In this document: in pieces, positions 7,278-14,965 of the stretch
Layout: the number at the start of each line of letters is the position of its first letter
How positions within the stretch are numbered: position 1 is the first letter of the stretch
NCBI GenBank assembly: GCA_002307185.1
Contig: DBTT01000019.1
Location: 1-46,463, forward strand
Direction of reading: 5' to 3'
DNA length: 46,463 nucleotides
Source: Bacteroidales bacterium UBA1309
Lineage (GTDB): Bacteria > Bacteroidota > Bacteroidia > Bacteroidales > Dysgonomonadaceae
Position numbers and translations under genes: made by a program
The notes under the pieces: model-generated
Seen by the model: only the letters and a program-made list of their open reading frames with translations
Told to the model about the DNA's origin: nothing
Databases searched by the model: none

Positions 7278-8867
7278 ATGATACACGGTAAAAATATACT
7301 TGGTTTTGAGCTGTCGGCCAAGGGTGAGACCACGTTTCACACCTATAGCTCCCCGGCTGGCGAAGTGTTGCCCGGAAGTTTTGTACAAGCCAATGCCGAA
7401 GAAGTAGAGTGTGCTGTAGCAAAGGCGAAAGCTGCCTATGCGGTGTATAAAACCAAATCGGGCCTCGAAAAAGCATCTTTCTTGCGCACCATTGCCGATG
7501 AAATAGAGGCTTTAGGAGCAGAATTGATTGAACGTGCTTGTGCCGAATCAGGGCTTCCCGAAGGACGTATTACAGGCGAAAGAGGTCGGACAACGGGGCA
7601 ATTGCGTCTCTTTGCTTCTCTTCTCGAAGATGGACATTGGGCTGAAGCCACGATCGACACAGCTTTGCCTGATAGGGTGCCTGCGCCACGGCCCGACATC
7701 CGCAAGATGTTGCTACCCGTAGGACCAGTTGTGGTGTTTACGGCAAGTAATTTCCCTCTGGCATTTTCCACAGCCGGTGGAGACACTGCATCTGCGTTAG
7801 CGGCCGGTAATCCGGTGATTGTAAAAGTGCATCCCTATCATGCCGGAACAAACGAATTGGTGGCTGGTGCCATTGCTGACGCAGCGAAAAAAACAGGAAT
7901 GCCGGATGGCGTATTTTCATCGTTGAATGCCATCGAATTTTCGGTAGGCGAAACATTGGTGCTGCATCCAGAGGTGAAGTCAGTGGCTTTCACTGGTTCG
8001 TTTTTCGGGGGAAAAAGCCTCTATGAATTGGCGCAGAAACGGAAAGAACCGATACCTGTGTTTGCCGAAATGGGTAGCGTGAATCCGGTGATTCTTCTTC
8101 CTGAAAAATTGCTATCGGCACCTGCGCAGTTGGCCGCAACGATGGCTTCTTCTCTCAATATGGGGGCTGGGCAATTTTGCACCAATCCGGGTGTGATAGT
8201 GGTGGTGGAATCGGAAGCCGCTTCATCGTTTCAGGCTACTTTGGCGGAAGAAATTAAAAAGTTGGTGCCGCAAGCCATGTTGCACAACAATATATATAAA
8301 AATTATACGACCCGCACCGAGCAGATTTTCACAAAAACTCAAGTGGAAAAATTGGCCGAGTCAGACACCGAAGGCAGCTCGCTCAAAGGACGTCCGGCAG
8401 TGGCACGGGTGGCCGGTTGGGATTTTGTCCAACACCCTGAAATTGCGGAAGAGATTTTTGGTCCATTCTCCTTGCTGATTGTTTGTAGCGGAGCCGATGA
8501 ACTTGAAAAAGTATTGGCTGCATTCGATGGACAGCTTACTGCCTCTGTGCTTGCCACGAATGCAGATGTAGAGAAATACGCAACGGCTATCAAAACGATA
8601 CAGGAAGTGGTGGGCCGATTGATTTTCAACGGTGTGCCTACTGGCGTGGAAGTTTGCTATGCGATGCAACACGGAGGGCCTTATCCTTCCACTACCGATG
8701 GCCGCTTCACTTCCGTTGGGGTGGATGCTATCAAACGTTTTGTCCGTCCGGTAGCTTTTCAGGATGCTCCCGATGCGTATTTGCCAGACGAATTGAAAGA
8801 TGCAAATCCGCTGAAGATATGGCGCCGAATCAACAGTCAGCTGTCTCAAGAACCCATTAAACGATAA
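7278..8867 (+). CDS. 2-oxoglutarate-semialdehyde (2,5-dioxovalerate) dehydrogenase, ALDH superfamily
   Basis: Starting at the ATG at 7278 gives 529 residues. A GTG 36 bp upstream is in frame but would add an implausible hydrophobic tail. The ALDH features are in order: 'FTASNFPLAFS' with the oxyanion asparagine 158, 'GNPVIVK' (178-183), 'FTGS' (238-241), general-base glutamate 264 in 'FAEMGSVNP', and nucleophile cysteine 301 in 'GQFCTNPG'. The motif 'QFCTNPG' is typical of 2-oxoglutarate-semialdehyde dehydrogenases and distinguishes them from most ALDHs, which have 'GQxC'. The enzyme oxidises 2-oxoglutarate semialdehyde to 2-oxoglutarate with NAD(P)+, the last step of hydroxyproline breakdown. 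It is 160 bp downstream of the deaminase gene and 6 bp upstream of the epimerase gene, so translation is probably coupled to the latter. Confidence 0.92.
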   Translation: MIHGKNILGFELSAKGETTFHTYSSPAGEVLPGSFVQANAEEVECAVAKAKAAYAVYKTKSGLEKASFLRTIADEIEALGAELIERACAESGLPEGRITGERGRTTGQLRLFASLLEDGHWAEATIDTALPDRVPAPRPDIRKMLLPVGPVVVFTASNFPLAFSTAGGDTASALAAGNPVIVKVHPYHAGTNELVAGAIADAAKKTGMPDGVFSSLNAIEFSVGETLVLHPEVKSVAFTGSFFGGKSLYELAQKRKEPIPVFAEMGSVNPVILLPEKLLSAPAQLAATMASSLNMGAGQFCTNPGVIVVVESEAASSFQATLAEEIKKLVPQAMLHNNIYKNYTTRTEQIFTKTQVEKLAESDTEGSSLKGRPAVARVAGWDFVQHPEIAEEIFGPFSLLIVCSGADELEKVLAAFDGQLTASVLATNADVEKYATAIKTIQEVVGRLIFNGVPTGVEVCYAMQHGGPYPSTTDGRFTSVGVDAIKRFVRPVAFQDAPDAYLPDELKDANPLKIWRRINSQLSQEPIKR

Positions 8868-8873
8868 ACTGTT

Positions 8874-9878
8874 ATGGCTTCAAAAACTTTTTTTTGTGTA
8901 GATGCACACACTTGCGGCAATCCGGTGAGAGTGGTTGCCGGTGGCGGTCCTTGGCTCGACGGAAATAGCATGTTCGAACGGAGGTTGCATTTTCTGAAAG
9001 AGTATGATTGGATTCGCAAAGGCTTGATGTTTGAACCGCGCGGTCACGACATGATGTCGGGAAGCATTCTTTATCCACCAGTGAATCCGGCCAACGATGT
9101 CGGCGTTTTGTTCATCGAAACCAGTGGTTGTTTGCCGATGTGCGGGCATGGCACCATCGGCACGATTACTGTGGCCATCGAACAAGGATTGATTACCCCG
9201 AAAGTTCCAGGCGAAGTGCGGATGGAAGCCCCAGCAGGACTTATCCGCGTGAAATATACGATGGAAGGCAAAAAAGTGAAGTCGGTTCGACTCACCAACA
9301 TTGCCTCCTATCTGGCCGGACGCGATTTGGAAATTGATTTTCCACCCCTTGGATGCATCAAATTTGACGTAGCCTACGGTGGCAATTATTACGCCATCGT
9401 GGATCCCCAGGAAAATTTCAAAGGACTTGAACATTACACGGCAGACGAATTAATCGCATTTAGTCGTCCTCTGCGTAAGCTTATCAACGAACATTTTAGT
9501 TTCCAACACCCCGAAAATCCCTTGATTTCAGGTGTCAGCCATATCCAATGGACGGGTGCGACCCTTTCGCCGGAAGCGAATGGGCGTAATGCAGTGTTCT
9601 ATGGCGACAAAGCTATCGATCGATCTCCTTGTGGCACAGGGACATCTGCGCGCTTGGCTCAATTGGTAGCTCGCGGAAAATTGGGAAAAGGCGACCAATT
9701 CATTCATGAAAGCATCATTGGAAGTCAATTTATCGGCCGTGTGGAAGATCTGACGAAGGTAGGTGATTTCGATGCCATTATCCCAAGTGTGGAAGGTTGG
9801 GCGAAAATCACAGGCTTCAACAATATATTTATCGACGACGAAGACGATCCCTATGCGCATGGTTTTCAGGTAATCTAA
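8874..9878 (+). CDS. 4-hydroxyproline 2-epimerase (proline racemase family)
   Basis: This 334-residue protein of the proline racemase superfamily keeps both catalytic cysteines: cysteine 90 in 'LPMCGHGT' and cysteine 253 in 'DRSPCGTGTSA'. Two cysteines mark racemases and epimerases. A threonine in place of one would mark trans-3-hydroxyproline dehydratases. The residue pattern around the second site (histidine 224 in 'SHIQWTG', aspartate 249) fits hydroxyproline epimerases. It interconverts trans-4-hydroxy-L-proline and cis-4-hydroxy-D-proline (EC 5.1.1.8), the first step of the pathway. It lies 6 bp after the dehydrogenase gene upstream. A proline racemase is an alternative by family, but the neighbours argue for hydroxyproline. 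Confidence 0.92.
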   Translation: MASKTFFCVDAHTCGNPVRVVAGGGPWLDGNSMFERRLHFLKEYDWIRKGLMFEPRGHDMMSGSILYPPVNPANDVGVLFIETSGCLPMCGHGTIGTITVAIEQGLITPKVPGEVRMEAPAGLIRVKYTMEGKKVKSVRLTNIASYLAGRDLEIDFPPLGCIKFDVAYGGNYYAIVDPQENFKGLEHYTADELIAFSRPLRKLINEHFSFQHPENPLISGVSHIQWTGATLSPEANGRNAVFYGDKAIDRSPCGTGTSARLAQLVARGKLGKGDQFIHESIIGSQFIGRVEDLTKVGDFDAIIPSVEGWAKITGFNNIFIDDEDDPYAHGFQVI

Positions 9879-9961
9879 CCGTGACCATGAGACCGAGTGC
9901 TTCAGTGATTCGATCATCATCATTGATATAGTAATGACCCTGTAATTCAGTATTTTTTGTC

Positions 9962-11203
9962 ATGAGCAAAATAGTTGTAGTTGGAGGTGGTGCTGTCGGG
10001 CTCTTCACGGCCTGGTATTTGCAGAAAAAAGGTGCCGATGTGACAGTGATAGAACGAACAGACATGACGGATGGTTGTTCGTACGGCAATGCCGGACTCA
10101 TTGTGCCAAGTCACGTTATTCCATTTGCGTCGCCCGAAATGTTACGTAAAGGGGTGAAAAACATGTTCAAAGCGAGTTCACCGGTTGCTGCCCGCATGTT
10201 TCCTTCTCCAGATTTAATTCACTGGTACATGCGGTTTTTAGGCGCTGCAACCAACGAACATGTGGAGAAATCAATCCCCATCTTGAAAAATCTCAGCTTG
10301 CTGAGCAAAAGTTTGTATGAAGACTTGAAAAAGAGCAACGAACTGGATTTTCCTTTTTGGCAGCAAGGTTTGCTGATGCTTTACAAGTTGGAGAAAGTGG
10401 GCGAAGAGTTGAGGCACGAGGCGGAAATTGCGCGAAAAGCAGGATTGAACGTCACAGACCTTTCAGCTGCAGACGTTCATAAGCTTGAACCAGATGCAGT
10501 TCCACTGGTTTCGGGCGGTGTGCATTACCATTCCGACGACCACCTGAACCCTGCGGCTTTGATGCAAGCTTTGCAAAAAGCATTGCCGAGGGCCGGTGTT
10601 GAGCTATTGACCGAGTGCGAAGTAACTGATATTCTTTCAGATGGAGTGAAAGCCACTGCGGTAGTAACTTCGAAAGGAACTATTCCTTTCGATGAAATAG
10701 TTGTTTCTGCTGGCATCTGGAGTTTGCCAGTGCTAAAAAAACTTGATGTGCGTGTACCCGTTCAACCGGGAAAGGGCTACAGCTTCAAGATAAAAGTCAA
10801 TGCTCCTATTCATTATCCCGCCCTTTTGTCGGATGCCAATGTGGCGGTCACTCCGCTCGGAAATGGGCTGACACAGTTTGGCGGCGGGATGGAAGTCGGC
10901 TTTGGCGACATGAAAATACGTCATGCCCGTGTGCAGCAAATTATAAAAGCAGTAGGCGAATTTTATCCAGCACAAACAAGGATGAAGGTAAATGACTCGG
11001 AAATCTGGCAGGGTCACCGCCCTTGCTCATTCGACGGTCTGCCATTTATCGGCAAACTCAAAGATTATTCAAACGTATTTGTAGGCACAGGCCATTCCAT
11101 GATGGGGGTTACGCTCGCCCCCGCTACTGGCTTGTTGATTTCGGAGCTTATTGGAGGCGAAAAGACAAGCCTCGATTTGAATCCTTTCAGAATAGAGCGT
11201 TAA
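9962..11203 (+). CDS. FAD-dependent D-amino-acid dehydrogenase, probable D-hydroxyproline dehydrogenase
   Basis: This 413-residue DAO-family flavoprotein starts with an FAD-binding Rossmann fold, 'IVVVGGGAVGLFTAWYL' (GxGxxG, about 4-20) followed by 'VTVIER'. The C-terminal 'GHRPCSFDGLPFIG' and 'VFVGTGHSMMGVTLAP' are the conserved FAD/substrate segments of DadA-like dehydrogenases. It has no membrane anchor or signal peptide. In this operon it is best read as the enzyme oxidising cis-4-hydroxy-D-proline to 1-pyrroline-4-hydroxy-2-carboxylate, passing electrons to the respiratory chain. It begins 83 bp after the epimerase gene and is the last gene of the unit. A terminator-like hairpin follows at 11240. 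Some organisms use a heteromeric HypO/S-type oxidase for this step; here a single subunit is encoded. Confidence 0.87.
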   Translation: MSKIVVVGGGAVGLFTAWYLQKKGADVTVIERTDMTDGCSYGNAGLIVPSHVIPFASPEMLRKGVKNMFKASSPVAARMFPSPDLIHWYMRFLGAATNEHVEKSIPILKNLSLLSKSLYEDLKKSNELDFPFWQQGLLMLYKLEKVGEELRHEAEIARKAGLNVTDLSAADVHKLEPDAVPLVSGGVHYHSDDHLNPAALMQALQKALPRAGVELLTECEVTDILSDGVKATAVVTSKGTIPFDEIVVSAGIWSLPVLKKLDVRVPVQPGKGYSFKIKVNAPIHYPALLSDANVAVTPLGNGLTQFGGGMEVGFGDMKIRHARVQQIIKAVGEFYPAQTRMKVNDSEIWQGHRPCSFDGLPFIGKLKDYSNVFVGTGHSMMGVTLAPATGLLISELIGGEKTSLDLNPFRIER

Positions 11204-11239
11204 GGTATTTAGGTTGTTTTAGTGTTATCTTTTGTTATT

Positions 11240-11273
11240 TGCCCGTAGATCAATTCTGCGGGCATTAACTTTT
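11240..11273 (+). terminator. Intrinsic terminator-like hairpin after the hydroxyproline operon
   Basis: TGCCCG (11240-11245) pairs with CGGGCA (11259-11264), with an inner AGA/TCT helix, and a T-rich stretch (TTAACTTTTA) follows. It lies 37 bp after the dehydrogenase stop codon and before the promoter of the next gene. Confidence 0.5.
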
Positions 11274-11427
11274 ATCCACTTGATCGGAAAATTCATTTCT
11301 TGCTCACTAGTGAAAATAGTTTTGTTGTTCGGATTCTTCATTTCCACTTAACCGTTCAACAAATATCCTGCAAATCCTTATTATTTCTTAAGCAAACAGA
11401 TATTCGGCATTAAAATAGCTCCCATAT

Positions 11428-11459
11428 ATTGAGATAGTCTCCAAAAATAGTTAGCTTTG
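11428..11459 (+). promoter_or_regulatory. Bacteroidota promoter for the lptD-like gene
   Basis: ATTG (11428-11431) lies 20 bp upstream of TAGCTTTG (11452-11459), which fits TAnnTTTG exactly. Transcription would start near 11466, giving a leader of about 30 nt before the ATG at 11498. Confidence 0.6.
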
Positions 11460-11497
11460 CAGCCAAAAGCAGCTACAATTATTGTACTTTGATTCAG

Positions 11498-14317
11498 ATG
11501 AAACATTCCCGTATAGGAACATATCCAATTTTGGCATTATTTCTCTTGATGACAGTAGCAGGAGTAGCGTTACCTCTTGAAAATCAAAATTCGGGAAATA
11601 CTGGAACTCAAACAAACGGAAATGCGAGGAAGCAGAGTAACCAAACTCCATCATCACAACACGCAGCGAATAATAACCAACGTACCAAATCCTCCAGCGA
11701 TTCCATCCCAAATGACTCCATAGCCAAAGACAGCACCCGAACGAAACGGCAAGCTTTGGATGCAATGGTAGATTACACCGCAAAAGATTCCATTGTGTTC
11801 ACCGAGGGAAATTGGGCTTATTTGTATGGAAGTGCACAAGTGAAATACAAAGATTTAAGTCTTAAGGGGGAATACCTGACCACAAACATGGACAGCAGCA
11901 TTGTTTGGGCAAAATATGGCCTGGATTCTTTGGGAAAAGAATTTGGATACCCCGAATTTTCCCAAGGAGAGAATGACAAATACGAAGCAAAAACAATCAA
12001 GTATAATTTCAAGACGAAAAAGGGATATATAACGCATGTAGTCACCCAGCAAGGAGAAGGCTATATTGTGGCAGAGAAAGCAAAGAAAAACGACGACGGC
12101 TCATTCTTCATGTGCGATGGCAAATATACCACTTGTGACGACCATGACCACCCTCATTTCTACTTAAATTTGACAAAAGCAAAAGTAAGGCCCCAAAAAG
12201 ACGTGGTCACTGGACCTGCATACTTGGTTGTCGCAGATGTCCCCCTTCCGCTCGCCATTCCATTTGGCTTCTTTCCGTTTACCAGCAAATATTCTTCCGG
12301 TATCATTTTCCCTTCTTATGCGGACGAATTGGAGCGGGGATTCGGGTTGACAGACGGTGGTTACTATTTTGCATTCAACGACAATGTGGATTTGGCACTT
12401 ACGGGCGACATCTATACAAAAGGATCATGGGGTATGAATGCCCAATCAACATATAAGAAACGCTATAAATATTCGGGATCATTTACTGGCAACTACTTGG
12501 TAAAAAAAACAGGGGACAAGGAAATTCCATCCAGCTATTCCGTTTCTAAAGATTTTAGCATCAAATGGACACACACCCAGGATGCCAAAGCCAACGCCTA
12601 CAGGCAGTTGTCGGCAAGCGTGAACTTTCAAACCAGTTCCTACAATCATAACAGCCTGTATTCGACGACAACATCCGACTACACATCCAATGCCAAAAGC
12701 TCTTCGGTGAGCTTGTCGCAAACATTCCCCAATTCGAAATGGAGTCTTTCCGCCTCCATGCAGATCTCACAACGCTCATCCGACTCAACAGTAGCTGTAA
12801 CCCTGCCCAATTTGTCGATCACAATGAGCCGGATATACCCTTTCAAAAGAAAAAACGTAGTCGGATCAGAACGGTGGTACGAAAAAATCTACCTGAGCTA
12901 TTCTGGCTCCTTCAGCAATAGCATCAGCACGAGAGAAGATACACTCTTCAAATCCAATCTGGTGAAAGATTGGAAAAACGGTGCGCGCCACAGCGTGCCT
13001 ATTGGCGCTTCTTTCAATTTGTTCAACTACATCAGCATCACACCCTCTATTTCTTACGAGGAGCAATGGCACACGCACAAGTCATATAAGGCTTATGACT
13101 TTGAGGAGGAGGAATTGGTGCCATTGGACACCGTTTACGGTTTCTTCCGGACTTATAAATACAGCACTTCCGTTAGTTTGCAAACAAAACTATATGGAAT
13201 GTTCACGCCTTTGTTTGGCGAAAAATACATCCGAAAAATACGCCACGTATTCACCCCCAGCATCTCATTCTCCTATGCCCCTAATTTTGGTGCTAAATCG
13301 TATGGCTTTTATGAGTCTTATCAATATTATGACGGCAATGGTGATCTGAAAACTTACTACTATAGTCCCTATAGCGGAAACGTCTATAGCCCACCATCAA
13401 CCGGTAAAACAGGAAGCCTGAATTTCAGTTTCCAGAACAATTTGGAAATGAAAGTGAAATCCGATAAAGATTCTACGGGAACAAAAATCATCAGTTTGAT
13501 TGATAATTTTTCCACAAGTACTAGTTATAACATGTTAGCCTCCGAATTCAAATGGAGCAACATAAGTACCAACACGCGCTTGAAATTAAGTAAATCATTG
13601 ACAGTAAACCTGAATGCCACATTTGATCCCTATACCTATAAAGTGAATACTGCAGGTACAGCTCTTCAGCGAGTTGACAGGTTGCGTGTGACTAAAACTG
13701 GAGCTATCGGACGACTGATGAATACTGGCTATTCAATTTCTCCATCCATCAACCAGGATACCTTTAAAAAATGGTTTGGTAAAAAGGTGGATAAAGGGAC
13801 GGATGCAAATCCCAATGCAAAAAAAGACGACAAGAGCGGGCAAGTAGCCCCGAGCAATTCAGATTCGATTTCCAACGGAAGCCAAAGCCTTCTCAATGGC
13901 AAGAAAAAGGATGAAGGATCATACGACAAGGATGGCTACCTTCAGAATGAAGTGAAATGGAATCTATCGATGAATTATTCATTCAACTACGCCTACAATA
14001 CTAGCCGCTTTGATGCGGTGAAATGTGAATACAAATATAAATTGACCCACAATCTTGGCTTGAGTGGAAGCATTCAGCCAACCAAGAACTGGAGCTTCTC
14101 CTTCAGCACGAGTTATGACTTCGACGACAGCAAGTTCTCGTATATGACCTGCAATCTCACACGCGACTTGCATTGTTTCAGCCTCACCGCATCTTTCATC
14201 CCAATTGGCCCCTACAAAAGTTATCTTGTGGTGTTTCGCGTGAAATCGTCAATGTTGCAAGATTTGAAATACCAGCAACGAAACACTTCCTCAAGTTTAG
14301 ACCCTGTCTGGCCATAG
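11498..14317 (+). CDS. lptD: LptD-like LPS assembly outer-membrane protein
   Basis: From the ATG at 11498 the product has 939 residues; an in-frame TTG three codons earlier is a less likely start. After a signal peptide ('ILALFLLMTVAGVALPLE') comes a low-complexity linker rich in asparagine, glutamine and serine (about 25-80). An OstA-like beta-jellyroll follows (about 85-230; 'GNWAYLYGSAQVKYKDLSLK', 'YKAKTIKYNF'-like repeats), and then a long beta-barrel typical of Bacteroidota LptD homologues ('PFGFFPFTSKYSSGIIFPSY', repeated 'LSASMQISQRSSDS'-type strands). A second disordered lysine/serine-rich insertion lies at about 755-805. LptD inserts LPS or LOS into the outer leaflet. There is no LptE-like neighbour. 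The function is by homology, and the gene is monocistronic by its own promoter. Confidence 0.82.
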   Translation: MKHSRIGTYPILALFLLMTVAGVALPLENQNSGNTGTQTNGNARKQSNQTPSSQHAANNNQRTKSSSDSIPNDSIAKDSTRTKRQALDAMVDYTAKDSIVFTEGNWAYLYGSAQVKYKDLSLKGEYLTTNMDSSIVWAKYGLDSLGKEFGYPEFSQGENDKYEAKTIKYNFKTKKGYITHVVTQQGEGYIVAEKAKKNDDGSFFMCDGKYTTCDDHDHPHFYLNLTKAKVRPQKDVVTGPAYLVVADVPLPLAIPFGFFPFTSKYSSGIIFPSYADELERGFGLTDGGYYFAFNDNVDLALTGDIYTKGSWGMNAQSTYKKRYKYSGSFTGNYLVKKTGDKEIPSSYSVSKDFSIKWTHTQDAKANAYRQLSASVNFQTSSYNHNSLYSTTTSDYTSNAKSSSVSLSQTFPNSKWSLSASMQISQRSSDSTVAVTLPNLSITMSRIYPFKRKNVVGSERWYEKIYLSYSGSFSNSISTREDTLFKSNLVKDWKNGARHSVPIGASFNLFNYISITPSISYEEQWHTHKSYKAYDFEEEELVPLDTVYGFFRTYKYSTSVSLQTKLYGMFTPLFGEKYIRKIRHVFTPSISFSYAPNFGAKSYGFYESYQYYDGNGDLKTYYYSPYSGNVYSPPSTGKTGSLNFSFQNNLEMKVKSDKDSTGTKIISLIDNFSTSTSYNMLASEFKWSNISTNTRLKLSKSLTVNLNATFDPYTYKVNTAGTALQRVDRLRVTKTGAIGRLMNTGYSISPSINQDTFKKWFGKKVDKGTDANPNAKKDDKSGQVAPSNSDSISNGSQSLLNGKKKDEGSYDKDGYLQNEVKWNLSMNYSFNYAYNTSRFDAVKCEYKYKLTHNLGLSGSIQPTKNWSFSFSTSYDFDDSKFSYMTCNLTRDLHCFSLTASFIPIGPYKSYLVVFRVKSSMLQDLKYQQRNTSSSLDPVWP

Positions 14318-14452
14318 GCTGATTCATGCGTATATCATTGACAATAAACAAAATAGTTCTTTCTTATATGCTCAGGTGATATATTAAAAAACGAATAGTC
14401 GATACCAAAATAGAAAAATCATGTTAAACAACATATTTTTTCTCAAAAATAT

Positions 14453-14483
14453 TTTGCTATATAAAAAACAGTGCTTATTTTTG
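14453..14483 (+). promoter_or_regulatory. Near-perfect Bacteroidota promoter driving the candidate small RNA
   Basis: TTTG (14453-14456), a 19-bp spacer and TATTTTTG (14476-14483) match both consensus boxes and the spacing. No ORF starts downstream within the next 200 bp, which suggests a non-coding transcript beginning near 14490. Confidence 0.7.
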
Positions 14484-14512
14484 CATCATGAATCAATGAG
14501 AGATTTAGATCA

Positions 14513-14610
14513 TTCAGGTTTATTTAGGTAAGAAGATTGAAATTTTGGTTATTTAGTGGGTATCATCCCAATTAGGTAAATTTAGATTGTTTTTTTAGGT
14601 TTGATTAGGT
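14513..14610 (+). repeat. Cluster of short TTAGGT direct repeats
   Basis: TTAGGT occurs at 14524-14529, 14572-14577, 14595-14600 and 14605-14610, with a variant TTCAGGT at 14513-14519. The copies are irregularly spaced in AT-rich sequence. They lie within the candidate small RNA and may be single-stranded pairing sites. Confidence 0.5.
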
Positions 14611-14619
14611 TATTTGATG

Positions 14620-14648
14620 CGTTCAAAATGGGTTATCCATTTTGAACG
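14620..14648. repeat. Perfect 12-bp hairpin CGTTCAAAATGG / CCATTTTGAACG
   Basis: The arms at 14620-14631 and 14637-14648 are fully complementary, with the 5-nt loop GTTAT. The next bases are purine-rich (AAAAGCAGAAGG), so this is not the terminator itself but a stable internal stem of the predicted small RNA. Confidence 0.65.
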
Positions 14649-14659
14649 AAAAGCAGAAG

Positions 14660-14684
14660 GGATACAAGATGTATCCATTTTTTG
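14660..14684 (+). terminator. Intrinsic terminator of the candidate small RNA
   Basis: GGATAC (14660-14665) and GTATCC (14671-14676) form a stem with the loop AAGAT, followed by ATTTTTTG. A compact stem plus a U-run is a normal rho-independent end. Confidence 0.6.
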
Positions 14685-14896
14685 TTTATATATACTTCTT
14701 CTTGTTTTTACACAGACATTCCATCACGAAAATATAAAATCTTGCAAAATACAATTGAACTAGTGAACAAGTTACCTTGTGCCCATGTGGGGAAGACTGC
14801 ATGCCAACAAGGTTACAACTGGCACTTTGTTGAAAGCCAGCTGTCGCAACGACAAATTATTTCGATCACTTATTTTATCGGACACATAAAAAACTT

Positions 14897-14930
14897 TATC
14901 TTTGATAGGTCATAAACCTAAATTTATGAC
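14897..14930 (+). promoter_or_regulatory. Promoter -7 element and leader hairpin of the beta-CASP RNase gene
   Basis: TATCTTTG (14897-14904) matches TAnnTTTG; the -33 region is poor. Directly after it, GTCATAAA (14909-14916) pairs with TTTATGAC (14923-14930), leaving the loop CCTAAA. If transcription starts near 14910, the mRNA begins with this hairpin. The loop is complementary to UUUAGG in the upstream candidate small RNA. Confidence 0.45.
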
Positions 14931-14965
14931 TTATTCCATGCCGCCTAACAAACAAAATTAACCTT

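Larger units (their letters stand above)
14490..14684 (+). ncRNA. Candidate small RNA (~195 nt) with UUAGGU repeats
   Basis: Bounded by the promoter at 14453-14483 and an intrinsic terminator at 14660-14684. The RNA would carry a 5' hairpin (AATGA/TCATT, 14495-14514), four TTAGGT copies (14524, 14572, 14595, 14605) plus one TTCAGGT (14513), a GGG/CCC hairpin near 14558-14569, a perfect 12-bp stem (14620-14631 with 14637-14648, loop GTTAT), and the terminator stem. It codes for no plausible protein. I do not recognise it as 6S RNA, tmRNA, SRP RNA or RNase P RNA: the length is close to that of 6S RNA, but the long rod with a central bubble is not apparent. The 5' end is inferred from the promoter. 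Confidence 0.5.
14318..14965. other. 648-bp intergenic region with RNA-like signals
   Basis: It lies between lptD and the beta-CASP RNase gene. It contains a strong promoter (14453-14483), a TTAGGT repeat cluster (14513-14610), a 12-bp hairpin (14620-14648), an intrinsic terminator (14660-14684), further small dyads (for example ACCTTGT near 14773 with ACAAGGT near 14808; TGTCG/CGACA near 14842-14854), and a second promoter element (14897-14904) followed by a leader hairpin. No protein-coding frame in it looks real. Confidence 0.6.

Noticed and set aside
9829..9963. Minus-strand frame of 44 codons that looks protein-like (GHYYINDDDRITEAL) between the epimerase and dehydrogenase genes
   Set aside because: It starts inside the dehydrogenase start codon and ends inside the epimerase gene on the opposite strand, so it is more likely chance than a gene.
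14490..14684. Identification of the candidate small RNA as 6S RNA
   Set aside because: The length is right but the long rod with a central open bubble is not apparent; stems are local hairpins instead.
14682..14915. Plus-strand frame of 77 codons starting with TTG
   Set aside because: It begins in the T-run of a terminator, has low-complexity content and would overlap the promoter of the RNase gene.
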